Shown here one piece after another: positions 18,606 through 27,357 of a stretch of DNA of 64,000 nucleotides (its first letter is position 1; every line of letters begins with the position of its first letter). The DNA is from Devosia sp. 66-22 (GTDB taxonomy: Bacteria; Pseudomonadota; Alphaproteobacteria; Rhizobiales; Devosiaceae), in assembly GCA_001899065.1 (NCBI GenBank), contig MKUZ01000007.1:106230-170229 (forward strand), in the 5' to 3' direction. The position numbers and the translations under genes were made by a program. The notes under the pieces were generated by a model. It had not been told where the DNA came from, made no database searches, and saw nothing but the letters and a program-made list of their open reading frames with translations.

Positions 18606-18705
18606 CCGCACCGGCTTCCGAGAGTCGTCGAGCAGCATTCTGGAGTTGCCAAGTCGGCAACTCTGCCTCCGCGCGGGACGGGCGCGACGGCCAGGGGCGT
18701 GGCGT

Positions 18706-19221
18706 TCACTCTGCAGCGCAGAAGCGACCGGGCAGGTCGTCCGCGATATCCTCGAGATTCCGTTCAACAAACCGCCGGGTTTCCGCGTTCATTTGATGGA
18801 GGACACTGCCGAAGTTGCGGGCGACTTCGACAACGGCATACCCGTCTCGGGCAAACTCCTTCGACGGCTGCAGCTCACTGTACTTCTTCCGGTACCCGAT
18901 CTGGAATTCGCCGGGAGAGTTGCAGACGTTCACCTGGGCGCCGGTCTCTAGGACGCTTGCGAGCGTCCAGTTCAGGCGGATGTAGAATCGGCCATCGGTC
19001 TCGTCGCGTCCCACCGCTTCGAAGCCGCAGTTCCTCTCGAAGCTTCGGGCTGCAGCCTTCTCGACTTCCTCAATGTCCACGTAGCAGCGCTCTTCGCCCT
19101 CCTGGATCACAATGACGGCGATCTTGTCGGGCATCAGGTCGCGCATCGCCGCCTGAGCTGATGCAAGCGAGCAAGCAACCATGGTGACGGCGGTCGACGC
19201 CACAACTAACATAGTCTTCAT
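18706..19221 (-). CDS. Hypothetical secreted protein
   Basis: 171-residue protein of unknown function. It begins MKTMLVVASTAVTMVACSLASAQA, a clear signal peptide likely cleaved after AQA, so the mature protein should be periplasmic or exported. The start at 19221 has GGGGGA upstream. Cysteines at CYVDIEEV, RNCGFEAV, NVCNSPGEF and GRFCAAE could form two disulfides. It neighbours a SHOCT-domain membrane protein on the same strand; no functional link is evident. Confidence 0.75.
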   Translation of the reverse strand: MKTMLVVASTAVTMVACSLASAQAAMRDLMPDKIAVIVIQEGEERCYVDIEEVEKAAARSFERNCGFEAVGRDETDGRFYIRLNWTLASVLETGAQVNVCNSPGEFQIGYRKKYSELQPSKEFARDGYAVVEVARNFGSVLHQMNAETRRFVERNLEDIADDLPGRFCAAE

Positions 19222-19324
19222 TTTGTCCCCCATTCCTGGCACTTGGCGCCAGCATCGCGGTGCACGTCTTTGCTGCCACCGAACGACGTTGGGCTCCGCC
19301 GTAGCGATGGCTCGACGGGCCCAG

Positions 19325-19804
19325 TCATTCGATCCTTATTGCGAGGGAGGCTTCGTCGGGCACCTTGTCGGCCCAGCCGGTGAGAAGCGAGAATGTCGTG
19401 CCGCCAGAGGGCACGGTCGTGCAGCGTGTGCGCACCTCGTATCGCTTTTCCGCCTCCAGGCGCTTGATCGTGTGGCAGGAATTCGCCCCATTGACCGATA
19501 TCCAGAACACGACGTCCCCAGTCCTTTTCGACGTGTTCGTCAGCACGAAGCGCAGGGCCTCACCAGGGACGCCAGTTACGCTGGCCGTGTTTAGGCCATC
19601 GGACGCGCCGCTATTCGACTTCAGGGCCTGAAACCCCACGACCGCCGCCGCGATGACGATTCCAAACCACAGCCAGTTGAAGGTCTTCTTGGGCGCTGCA
19701 GCGGGGGTCGTACCGGCGATCTTCTTCGCGAGCCTGTCGTACTCGGCCTCGGTGATCTCGCCCTTGGCAAGTCGATCTCTCAAGATTTGCGTGTGATCAG
19801 TCAT
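19325..19804 (-). CDS. SHOCT-domain single-pass membrane protein
   Basis: 159 residues. The N-terminus ILRDRLAKGEITEAEYDRLAKKI is a SHOCT motif, a short oligomerisation-type helix pair. One transmembrane segment follows (FNWLWFGIVIAAAVVGFQAL, ~residues 42-61), then an extracytoplasmic domain of about 95 residues with two cysteines and no recognised fold. It is upstream of the secreted hypothetical gene, with ~100 bp between them. Role unknown. Confidence 0.75.
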   Translation of the reverse strand: MTDHTQILRDRLAKGEITEAEYDRLAKKIAGTTPAAAPKKTFNWLWFGIVIAAAVVGFQALKSNSGASDGLNTASVTGVPGEALRFVLTNTSKRTGDVVFWISVNGANSCHTIKRLEAEKRYEVRTRCTTVPSGGTTFSLLTGWADKVPDEASLAIRIE

Positions 19805-19969
19805 CGCCCCTCACCGACAACAAGAAGTTCCCCGACACAGTAGTTATCGACCCCCGCGCCTAAGTCCAGAAGAAGAAACGAAAATCGTGAGAGGTCCGCT
19901 AGAATCTATGAGCGGGCAGACCGTCAGGGATCGGGGGCAGCTTCTCGATCTCACCGGCGGCGCGCTACA

Positions 19970-20206
19970 GCCAACATCTACTTCGAGACCGGCAGGTCAG
20001 GGGCGTGGGAGGAGGCCCGGCCGACAACCATCCCCATGGGCGTGGCGGTGTTTCCCAACGACTTCCTGTCGATCCGCGTGTTCGCCGAGCGCGACCACCA
20101 CAACATCGTGCATTGGAGCGAGATGGCGCGGGGCGGCCACTTCGCCGCGCTCGAAGTCCCTGAGCTCTTGGCGGCGGACATCGCCAAATTCTTCGGCGGG
20201 CTGTGA
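19970..20206 (+). pseudogene. C-terminal remnant of an epoxide hydrolase-like alpha/beta hydrolase
   Basis: The plus-strand reading ANIYFETGRSGAWEEA, then VAVFPNDFLSIRVFAERD and HWSEMARGGHFAALEVPELL, ending at TGA 20204-20206, matches the last ~80 residues of epoxide hydrolase family proteins (catalytic His in GGHFAALE). Just upstream, in another frame, RDRGQLLDLTGG resembles the preceding segment, so at least one frameshift or deletion separates them. The N-terminal ~300 residues are absent. It cannot encode a working enzyme. Confidence 0.7.
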
Positions 20207-20385
20207 CAGTTGGGTGCGGCGCGTGACCTGCGCGCCGCACCCGTCTTCCATAAATACTGGCTGCACGGACGGTTCACATCGAATTCACGCCCGCGCTTTA
20301 ACTTCGTTGCCGCGCAGTTTTGCTGTATTGCTGGCCAATAGTGCGTCGCCGCGCCCGTCGGACCACGGGCTCACATGGGGATTTC

Positions 20386-21630
20386 ATGGCAAAGTTGGAA
20401 GCCGGCTCAGCGCCGATCAATCTGACGACGCTCAATTTCGGGCGCTTGTTGAAGGGCGAGAACGCCTACGCCAACAAGAAGACCATCCGCGTCGACTATA
20501 CCGACACCAAGGAACGGGAACGGTTCGAGGGCAGCTTCTCAACATCGCTGTCGGGCATCAGCGGCACGGCCAAGACCTGGCGGCTGACCAACTACAAGAC
20601 CGACGCGATGCTGTTCACCTTCACCAAGATCAAGCTCTCGGCCTCGGCGGTGCTCGCCGCGGCCAAGACCAAATCGAAGAAGGACGACCGCAAGCTGATC
20701 GAGACGATGCTGGCGGGCAAGGACAGCCTCTTCGGCTCGCAATTCGGCGATGTGCTGCACGGCTATGATGGCGACGACGTGCTGGCCGGCAATGGCGGGA
20801 TCGACCAGATCGACGGCGGCAAGGGCCGCGACCGTGCCATCTATGACAGCGCCACCGGCGACATCCAGGTGACGCTCAACGGCAAGAATTGGGTCGACGT
20901 GCTGCAGAACGGCGCGGTCGAGGACGGCCTGCGCAACATCGAGGATGTGAGCGGCGGCATCGGCAACGACCGCCTGACCGGCGACAAATACGCCAACCGG
21001 CTGACGGGCAATTGGGGCAACGACACGCTGGCGGGCGGATCGGGCAATGACACGCTCGAGGGCGGTGACGGCAACGACGTGCTGCTGGGCGGCAGGGGCA
21101 ACGACACGCTCAAGGGCGGTGCCGGAGACGACGTGCTCTATGGCGAGGCCGGCAATGACAGCCTCGATGGCGGCGACGGTAATGACTGGCTCGATGGCGG
21201 AGCCGGCAAGGACACGCTCAAGGGCGGCAATGGCGACGACACCATCGTGGGCGGCGCGGGCGCCGACAGCCTGAGCGGCGGCAACGGTGCCGATACGTTC
21301 CGCTTCGTCGCCATCAGCGATTCGACCAACAAGGCGAGCGGCCGCGACTTCATCAGCGACTTCAAGGTGGGGATCGACACGATCGACCTGTCGGCGATCG
21401 ACGCCATCGCGAGCACTCCGGGCTTCGACGACGCCTTCGTCCTCGACGCCAGGGGCAGCGCCTCGACGGCGGTCGCCCAGGGTCACATCGGCTGGTACAC
21501 GGTCAACAAGTCCGGCACCGCCAACGACCGCACATTCCTGCGCATCAACACCGATGCCGACAAGGCCATCGAGATGTCGATCGAGCTCAAGGGTGTGCAC
21601 GCGCTGACGGCGGCCGACTTCATCCTGTGA
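20386..21630 (+). CDS. RTX (hemolysin-type calcium-binding repeat) protein
   Basis: 414-residue protein, likely secreted by a type I system through its C-terminus and folding on Ca2+ outside the cell. After a ~120-residue N-terminal region of unknown fold come runs of the GGxGxDxLx nonapeptide (for example GGSGNDTLE, GGDGNDVLL, GGRGNDTLK; ~residues 125-305). A C-terminal domain containing ADTFRFVAISDS and DFISDFKVGIDTIDLS follows, typical of serralysin-like C-termini. ATG 20386 has GGGGA upstream; there is no N-terminal signal peptide. No ABC exporter genes are nearby and no catalytic domain is recognised. Confidence 0.9.
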   Translation: MAKLEAGSAPINLTTLNFGRLLKGENAYANKKTIRVDYTDTKERERFEGSFSTSLSGISGTAKTWRLTNYKTDAMLFTFTKIKLSASAVLAAAKTKSKKDDRKLIETMLAGKDSLFGSQFGDVLHGYDGDDVLAGNGGIDQIDGGKGRDRAIYDSATGDIQVTLNGKNWVDVLQNGAVEDGLRNIEDVSGGIGNDRLTGDKYANRLTGNWGNDTLAGGSGNDTLEGGDGNDVLLGGRGNDTLKGGAGDDVLYGEAGNDSLDGGDGNDWLDGGAGKDTLKGGNGDDTIVGGAGADSLSGGNGADTFRFVAISDSTNKASGRDFISDFKVGIDTIDLSAIDAIASTPGFDDAFVLDARGSASTAVAQGHIGWYTVNKSGTANDRTFLRINTDADKAIEMSIELKGVHALTAADFIL

Positions 21631-21652
21631 CGCCGCCTCGCCGGCTGCCGGA

Positions 21653-22081
21653 TCAACCGGCAGCCAGTTCCACGTCGTGCGCGAAGCGGATGAGGTTGGA
21701 GTAGGGGCAGATGTCGTGCGCGAGCTGCATCGTCGCCTCGATGTCGGCCTTCTCCCAGCCCGGCACCCGCGCGGTGAGCCTGGGAACGATGGCAAAGCCC
21801 ACATTGTCCTCGCGGTCGGCAAAGCTCACCGCCGCCTCGACGGTGGCGTCCTGCGGCAGGGCCTTGCCGTTGCGCTTGGCGGCGGCGCGCATGGCGCCCA
21901 GGAAGCAGGCGGAATAGCCCAGCGCGAACAATTGCTCCGGATTGGTCCCCGGACCATCGTCGCCGCCCATCGCCTTGGGCGTGGAGAACTTGACGGCGAC
22001 GCGACCATCATCGGTGCTTGCCTCGCCGACGCCGCGGCCGCCATTGGTTGCGGTGGCGTGCGCTGTGTAGCTGATCTTCAT
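21653..22081 (-). CDS. ohr: Organic hydroperoxide resistance protein (Ohr/OsmC family)
   Basis: Thiol peroxidase that reduces organic hydroperoxides. The 142-residue protein has both catalytic cysteines, in ALGYSACFLGAMRAAA and AHDICPYSNLIRF, with the Ohr feature GGDDGPGTNPEQLFALG. It is divergent from the MarR-type gene that contains the OhrR redox cysteine, with an 18-bp palindrome between them. The architecture matches known ohr-ohrR pairs, so repression relieved by peroxide is inferred. Confidence 0.95.
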   Translation of the reverse strand: MKISYTAHATATNGGRGVGEASTDDGRVAVKFSTPKAMGGDDGPGTNPEQLFALGYSACFLGAMRAAAKRNGKALPQDATVEAAVSFADREDNVGFAIVPRLTARVPGWEKADIEATMQLAHDICPYSNLIRFAHDVELAAG

Positions 22082-22134
22082 CTGTGGCGGTTCCCTTTTC
22101 CAACGGAAGCAATGCTGGTGCTCTAGCCGACAAC

Positions 22135-22152
22135 TAGATTGTGCACAATCTA
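22135..22152. promoter_or_regulatory. OhrR-like operator palindrome
   Basis: TAGATTGTGCACAATCTA is a perfect 18-bp palindrome between the divergent ohr and ohrR genes, ending 33 bp before the ohrR start. A further half-site TTGTGCAAT follows at 22156-22164. A palindrome with a TTGTGCACAA core at this position fits the operators described for OhrR regulators. Binding itself is inferred. Confidence 0.75.
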
Positions 22153-22185
22153 ATTTTGTGCAATCAATCGCGAGAGGAGATGCCG

Positions 22186-22617
22186 ATGAAGAGAAGCCTC
22201 AGGCTCGACGACCAGCTGTGCTTTTCCGTCTACGCGGCGGCGCATGCCTTCACGCGCTTCTACAAGCCGCTGCTCGAGCCGCTCGGCCTCACCTATCCGC
22301 AATACCTCGTGCTGCTAACGCTGTGGGAGCAGGAGGGGTTGCCGCTCAAGGCGATCGGCGACCGGCTGGGGCTCGATTCGGGGACGCTGACGCCGCTGCT
22401 GCGCCGCATGGAAACGGCGGGACTGGTGACGCGCGAGCGCGACAGCGCCGACGAGCGGCTGGTGCGTGTCCATCTCACGCCGCGGGCCCGGCGGCTGCGG
22501 ACCAGGGCCGAGGAATTCCCGGGCAAGGTGGGGTCGGCGTCGCAGTGTTCGGCGACCGAGCTCACCGCCCTGCGCAAGCTGCTGTTCGGGCTGCGCGAGG
22601 ATCTCGACGCGGCCTGA
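22186..22617 (+). CDS. ohrR: MarR-family organic peroxide sensor OhrR
   Basis: 143-residue winged-helix repressor. The conserved peroxide-sensing cysteine is in LDDQLCFSVYAAAHAF. The fold continues with LGLTYPQYLVLLTLWEQEGL and LDSGTLTPLLRRMETAGLVTRERD (recognition helix and wing). The ATG at 22186 has AGGAG at a spacing of 6 bp and is preferred over upstream in-frame GTG/ATG codons, one of which would lie within the operator. A further Cys at the C-terminus (SASQCSATEL) could allow a two-Cys mechanism. Confidence 0.94.
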   Translation: MKRSLRLDDQLCFSVYAAAHAFTRFYKPLLEPLGLTYPQYLVLLTLWEQEGLPLKAIGDRLGLDSGTLTPLLRRMETAGLVTRERDSADERLVRVHLTPRARRLRTRAEEFPGKVGSASQCSATELTALRKLLFGLREDLDAA

Positions 22618-22716
22618 GGCGGACATCGCCTGCAATCAGGGTTCGGAATTTATCGGATTATTCACGCCCGGCGCGCATGCTGCGAGCCTCGCCAAAAGCG
22701 TCACTTCGGGCGAACC

Positions 22717-23595
22717 ATGTCTCTCCGCCGCTTGTTCTTTGCCGTCCTCGCGACGGCCTTGCTCGTTGCCGGTCCGGCCTTCGCCGCCGACTGGATCGTG
22801 ACGCGCCTGCGTGGCGACGTCGAAATGCTCGACGCGACAGGCAAATGGGTGCCACTCAGGCGCGGCGATCTGGTGGCCAATGAGCGGGTGGTGCGGACCC
22901 TCGCCAACGGCCACGCCGAACTCACGCGCAGCAGGGAAGTGGTGACGCTGGACAGCAACACCGCGATCAGCATCCGGGACGATGCGGAGGCAGGCTACAC
23001 CACCGTGCTGCAGGATTTCGGGCGCGTCGAGGTGGATGCCGAGGCGCGGCGGGTCAAGCATTTCGAGGTGCAGACGCCCTTCCTCGCCGCGGTGGTCAAG
23101 GGCACGCATTTCATTGTCACCTCGGACAGCGACGGCGCGACGGTGGCGGTGGACCGCGGCGCCGTGGCGGTCCACTCGGTCGCCACGCAGCGGTCGACGA
23201 CCATCAGCGTCGGCCAAACTGCGACTGTGATGCGCAAGAGCGACCTCGTGGTGGGCGGCCTCGGGCCCTGGCCGGCGGTGCTGGAGCCGGGCGTAAGCCC
23301 GCCACAGATTGCCGCGGCGCTCGGTGGTGCGCTCAACTCGCCGCCGGGGCCCGCCGGCAACCTGCCCGATCGCCTGGCCGCGCCAGAGCCGCAGGGTGCA
23401 CAGCGCGCGGCCGGCGGACAGCTTGTGGCGGTGTCGACGGCGAACCTGTTTGGCGGCATCGCAACGGTACAGCCGGCGCCCGCCGCGGCGAAGGCCGAGG
23501 CGGCGCAGCCGGTGAGCCTGAGCGTCGTGGTGATTGGCGCCCTCCTCGGCGCCGCCATCGGCGCCCTCGCGCTGCTGGTCAGACGCGGTATCTGA
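22717..23595 (+). CDS. FecR-domain protein with signal peptide and C-terminal membrane anchor
   Basis: 292 residues. The signal peptide (MSLRRLFFAVLATALLVAGPAFA) is followed by a FecR beta-domain (~residues 40-165: WVPLRRGDLV, VTLDSNTAISI, FEVQTPFLAAVVKGTHFIV). A Pro/Ala-rich linker and a C-terminal transmembrane helix (VVVIGALLGAAIGALALLV) complete it. Unlike classical FecR it lacks the cytoplasmic N-terminal domain, and no FecI sigma gene is adjacent. It is likely a periplasmic scaffold rather than an anti-sigma regulator. Role unknown. Confidence 0.85.
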   Translation: MSLRRLFFAVLATALLVAGPAFAADWIVTRLRGDVEMLDATGKWVPLRRGDLVANERVVRTLANGHAELTRSREVVTLDSNTAISIRDDAEAGYTTVLQDFGRVEVDAEARRVKHFEVQTPFLAAVVKGTHFIVTSDSDGATVAVDRGAVAVHSVATQRSTTISVGQTATVMRKSDLVVGGLGPWPAVLEPGVSPPQIAAALGGALNSPPGPAGNLPDRLAAPEPQGAQRAAGGQLVAVSTANLFGGIATVQPAPAAAKAEAAQPVSLSVVVIGALLGAAIGALALLVRRGI

Positions 23596-23613
23596 CCTTG
23601 GGCGCTGGCGCGC

Positions 23614-25137
23614 TCAGGTTCCGGCGAAATTAATGCGATAGCTCAGGGCTTCGGCGATGTGCGGACGCGCCACCTTGTCGCTGCCGGCGAGGTCGGCGAG
23701 GGTGCGGGCGACCTTGAGCACGCGGTGATAGGCGCGGGCGCTGAGCGAGAAGCGCTCGGCCGCCTGCAGCAGCAGCGCCTTGCTCTCCCTGTCGGGATCG
23801 ACGACGCTTTCGATGAGGCTCGCCGAAGCGTGGGCGTTGGTGAAGATCCCGGGATGCCCGGCCCTGAGGTAGCGCTCGCGCTGGATGTCGCGCGCCACAC
23901 CGACGCGGGCGGCGACGGCGGCGGAGGTTTCCGCGGCGCCGGGGGCGATCATGTCGGCAGCGCTCACCGCGGGCACGTCGACGCGGATATCGATGCGGTC
24001 GAGGAACGGCCCCGAGACGCGCGCCTGGTAGTCACCGGCGCAGGCATCGCCGCGCTTGCAGGTGTGGCCGGGCGTGCCGGCAAGGCCGCATTTGCAGGGA
24101 TTCATCGCCGCCACGAGCTGGAACCGCGCCGGGAAGGTGACGCGCGAATTGGCGCGCGCGATCACCGTCTCGCCGCTTTCGAGCGGCTGGCGCAGGCTGT
24201 CGAGCACCGAGGGCGCGAATTCGGGCAACTCGTCGAGGAATAGAACGCCGTTGTGGGCCATGCTGGCCTCGCCCGGCCGGATCTTGAGCCCGCCGCCGAC
24301 GAGCGCCGCCATCGAGGCGGAGTGGTGCGGGGCGCGGAACGGCCGGCGATCGCTGAGCGCGCCGCCTTCGAGCTCACCGGCGATCGACTGGATCATCGAC
24401 ACATCGAGCAGTTCGCGCGGATTGAGCGGCGGCAGGATGGAGGGCAGGCGCTGCGCCAGCATCGATTTGCCGGCGCCTGGCGGTCCGATCATCAGCAGAT
24501 TGTGGCCGCCGGCGGCGGCGAGCTCGAGGGCGCGGCGCGCCACCTCCTGGCCGCGCACTTCGCTCAGATCGGGCAGGCCGCCCTGCGTATCGTGGCGCTT
24601 CGGGCTGGGCCTTGGCGCGAGCTGGTAGCCGCCCAGATGATTGACCAGCGCCAGCAGCGAGTCCGGCGCGATGATGTCGATATCGTCACCGGCCCACGCC
24701 GCCTCCGGCCCGGATGGCGCCGGGCAGATCACGCCAAGTCCGCGGGCATGCGCCGCGATGGCCGCGGGCAAAATGCCCGACGTCGGCGCCAGCCGCCCGT
24801 CGAGCCCGAGCTCGCCCAGCGCCACATAGCCATCGAGCGCGTCGGCGGGGAACGCGCCGATCACCGCCATCAACGCCAGCGCGATGGGCAGGTCGTAATG
24901 GCTGCCCTCCTTGGGCAGGTCGGCCGGCGCCAGATTCACGACGATGCGCTTGGGCGGCAGGCTCAAGCCGGACGACAGCAGCGCCGCGCGCACCCGCTCG
25001 CTCGCCTCCCGGATCGCCTTGTCGGGCAGGCCGACGATGACGACAGCGACGGGCAGACCGGTGGTGATCTGCGCCTGCACGTCGACCGGCACGGCCTCGA
25101 TGCCCTGAAACGCCACGGTCCTGACCCGCGCGCCCAT
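23614..25137 (-). CDS. YifB/ComM family Mg-chelatase-like AAA ATPase
   Basis: 507 residues, the normal family size, starting MGARVRTVAFQGIEAVPVDVQ at 25137. Domain order is an N-terminal S5-like Lon-type fold (~1-165), an AAA core with Walker A MIGPPGAGKSMLAQRL and Walker B GVLFLDELPEF, then a C-terminal Mg-chelatase lid. A Cys cluster (NPCKCGLAGTPGHTCKRGDACAGD) is present. ComM is a hexameric helicase that promotes branch migration during natural transformation. An open frame extends farther upstream, but the conserved start is clear. It is convergent with the FecR gene. Confidence 0.93.
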   Translation of the reverse strand: MGARVRTVAFQGIEAVPVDVQAQITTGLPVAVVIVGLPDKAIREASERVRAALLSSGLSLPPKRIVVNLAPADLPKEGSHYDLPIALALMAVIGAFPADALDGYVALGELGLDGRLAPTSGILPAAIAAHARGLGVICPAPSGPEAAWAGDDIDIIAPDSLLALVNHLGGYQLAPRPSPKRHDTQGGLPDLSEVRGQEVARRALELAAAGGHNLLMIGPPGAGKSMLAQRLPSILPPLNPRELLDVSMIQSIAGELEGGALSDRRPFRAPHHSASMAALVGGGLKIRPGEASMAHNGVLFLDELPEFAPSVLDSLRQPLESGETVIARANSRVTFPARFQLVAAMNPCKCGLAGTPGHTCKRGDACAGDYQARVSGPFLDRIDIRVDVPAVSAADMIAPGAAETSAAVAARVGVARDIQRERYLRAGHPGIFTNAHASASLIESVVDPDRESKALLLQAAERFSLSARAYHRVLKVARTLADLAGSDKVARPHIAEALSYRINFAGT

Positions 25138-25357
25138 GTCTGAAATCCCCAAAGTATGGCGAAACCCTAACAAGGGAGGCGGAGGTCGGCAAGAACAATT
25201 GGGGAACACGACGGCGCTTGACCTGCAGGCCGACCTCAAGGCTAGGGTTCGGGTTCCACGACGCTGGAACGATCCTGATGTCGAACTGCCGTCCCGTCGT
25301 TCGGCTAGAGGTGAAGGCGAGGGCAAGGCGTCCCGCCGCAGACCCCGGAGAGGTCCA

Positions 25358-25693
25358 ATGCCGCAGTTTCTTGTCGCCATCCACCATCCCGACGATTTCG
25401 TGCCCGCCAGCGAGAGCCCGGCAGCGCGGCGCGACATCAGCGCGCTCAACGACGAGATGATCGCTGCCGGCATCCGGGTGTTTGTCGGCGGCCTGACGCG
25501 CGCGGCGGACGCCAAGTCGATCCGCGTGCCGGACGGCCGGCCGCTCGTCACCGACGGCCCCTATCTCGAAACCAAGGAACATGTGGGCGGCTTCTGGGTG
25601 CTGGACCTCGCCAGCCTCGAAGAGGCCGTCGCCTGGGGCCGCAAGGCCGCCATTGCCTGCCGCACTCCCGTCGAAGTGCGCGCGTTCAGATAA
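25358..25693 (+). CDS. YciI-like (YCII-related domain) protein
   Basis: 111-residue dimeric ferredoxin-like-fold protein: MPQFLVAIHHPDD, LNDEMIAAGIRVFVGGL, VTDGPYLETKEHVGGFWVLDL and EEAVAWGRKAA fit the DGPF/YCII family often linked to sigma-factor or environmental enzymes. ATG 25358 has GGAGAGG just before it. The preceding 220 bp are noncoding. It is followed at 20 bp by the GFA gene, with likely co-transcription. Biochemical function unknown. Confidence 0.88.
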   Translation: MPQFLVAIHHPDDFVPASESPAARRDISALNDEMIAAGIRVFVGGLTRAADAKSIRVPDGRPLVTDGPYLETKEHVGGFWVLDLASLEEAVAWGRKAAIACRTPVEVRAFR

Positions 25694-25713
25694 CCCAAGG
25701 AGCCCCGTCCCCT

Positions 25714-26250
25714 ATGAGCACGACCACGCATCTGTCCTGTACCTGCGGCGAGGTCCGGCTCGAGGTGACGGGCCCGCCCATCATCGTCGCCGAGTGCTGC
25801 TGCAATTCGTGCCGCGCGGCGGGCGACAAATTCGCCGCCCTCGCCGGCGCGCCCTCCTTCCGCACGCCCTACGGCACAACGCCCTATGTGCTCGAGCGCA
25901 AGGACCGGGTGCGCTTCGTGCGCGGCGCCGAGCAGTTGCGCGAGTTCCGGCTGACCCCGGACTCGCCGACACGCCGCGTGGTCTCGCAGTGCTGCAACAC
26001 GCCGATGTTCCTCGAATTCAAGGGCGGCCACTGGCTGAGCCTGTATGCGGGCCTGTGGCCCGAGGAGATCCGACCCAAGGTGGATGTCCGCACCATGGCA
26101 GGCGACCTCGCCGACCCCAGCGTGCTGCCCTCCGACGTGCCCAACCTCAAGGGCCAGTCGGGCGGGTTCTTCGTGAAGCTCCTATGGGCCTGGGTAGCGA
26201 TGGGCTTCCGCACGCCCAAGTTGGCGGTGGCGGGCGAGCTCCGGCTCTAG
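25714..26250 (+). CDS. GFA-family (CENP-V/Gfa fold) zinc protein
   Basis: 178 residues, with zinc ligands in LSCTCGEVRLEV, AECCCNSCRAAGDKF and QCCNTPMFLEF matching the Gfa family. Gfa proteins were named for glutathione-formaldehyde adduct formation, but most family members are uncharacterised. It lies 20 bp after the YciI gene. The extended C-terminus (FFVKLLWAWVAMGFRTPKL) is hydrophobic and amphipathic. Confidence 0.85.
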   Translation: MSTTTHLSCTCGEVRLEVTGPPIIVAECCCNSCRAAGDKFAALAGAPSFRTPYGTTPYVLERKDRVRFVRGAEQLREFRLTPDSPTRRVVSQCCNTPMFLEFKGGHWLSLYAGLWPEEIRPKVDVRTMAGDLADPSVLPSDVPNLKGQSGGFFVKLLWAWVAMGFRTPKLAVAGELRL

Positions 26251-26360
26251 CGGCGGCGCCAGCCGAGCCCGGCCAACTCCCTGCTCCGGCGTTAACCATG
26301 CCGCGATATCAATGGGTTAGCGCAAGCTTTCATTAAGCGGGCCATGTTGACTCAAATCTC

Positions 26361-27227
26361 ATGTATTCGGCTCGGTCATCTCGCCCGGCCCATCTGTTGC
26401 ATGGGCTCTTCGTTGTTCTCGCGCTTGTGGCGCTGTCGGCCTGCGCGCGCAGTCCCGCCGACTATCGCACCGACCGCAATGTCAGCCAGGTCGGCGCGCC
26501 GATCCATGGCGACAACCGCCCGCATCCGGGGGTGAACCGGGCTCGCGCGCTGCCGATCCAGGGGATCGACGTGGCGCGCTACCAGGGCGCCATCGATTTC
26601 GACAGTGTGTACCGCTCGGGCGTGCGCTTCGTTTACATGAAGGGCACCGAGGGCAAGGACTATGTGGACCCCGCCTTCCGCGACAATTGGCGGCGCGCCC
26701 GCGCCTCGGGCATGGCGCATGGCGTCTACCACTTCATGACCTGGTGCTCGACCGCCGCCGAACAGGCGCGCTGGTTCATCAAGAACGTCCCCGACGACCC
26801 GACGGCCCTGCCGCCCGTGCTCGACCTCGAATGGAACAACCATTCGAGCTGCAAGAACAAGTGGGACAGGGACAACATCCTCGAGAAGGTCCGCGTGATG
26901 CTCGATGCGATGGAGCGCCACACCGGCAAGATGCCCATCATCTACACCGACATCTCCTTCCATCGCGACATCCTCGCGGGCGAGCATTTCGACAATGCGT
27001 TCTGGCTGCGCTCGACCGCCGCCGAGCCGCATGAGCGCTACTCCAACCGGCGCTGGATGTTCTGGCAGTGGACGCAGACCGGCACCGTCAAGGGCGTCCG
27101 CACCGAAGTCGACCGCAACGCCTTCTATGGCGACGAGAACGACTGGACGGTGTTCCTGCTCACCGGCTGCGATCCGCGCGCCATCGACCGGCTCGGGCCG
27201 CAGGGCAAATGCGCCCTGGTGAAATGA
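26361..27227 (+). CDS. GH25-family lysozyme-like lipoprotein
   Basis: 288 residues. The N-terminal lipoprotein signal is LLHGLFVVLALVALSAC (lipobox LSAC, lipid Cys ~residue 28). The GH25 muramidase domain (~residues 65-280) has QGIDVARYQGAIDF, YMKGTEGKDYVDPAF, GVYHFMTWC and VLDLEWNN, where the catalytic Asp/Glu residues lie. It would be anchored to the inner or outer membrane and cut peptidoglycan. The upstream region holds a plausible promoter. It is not linked to phage genes. Confidence 0.9.
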   Translation: MYSARSSRPAHLLHGLFVVLALVALSACARSPADYRTDRNVSQVGAPIHGDNRPHPGVNRARALPIQGIDVARYQGAIDFDSVYRSGVRFVYMKGTEGKDYVDPAFRDNWRRARASGMAHGVYHFMTWCSTAAEQARWFIKNVPDDPTALPPVLDLEWNNHSSCKNKWDRDNILEKVRVMLDAMERHTGKMPIIYTDISFHRDILAGEHFDNAFWLRSTAAEPHERYSNRRWMFWQWTQTGTVKGVRTEVDRNAFYGDENDWTVFLLTGCDPRAIDRLGPQGKCALVK

Positions 27228-27357
27228 GGCTCTAGTGGCGGTGCAAAAGATCGGGCGCGACGCCGTGCGCTCTCTTGTGCGGCCACAATTGACGGCCTAG
27301 TTCTTATCGCGTGATCAGCCGGGCAGGGGTCCGGTCCTCAACAGAGGGAGAGAGAAA

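Noticed and set aside
20940..21290. Tandem DNA repeats suggesting a CRISPR or satellite array
   Set aside because: These are codons of the RTX nonapeptide repeats, degenerate at the DNA level and without spacers.
25216..25251. MerR-type promoter with a 19-bp spacer (TTGACC ... TAGGGT)
   Set aside because: Symmetry in the spacer is weak (CTTGA/TCAAG only) and no MerR-family gene is nearby.
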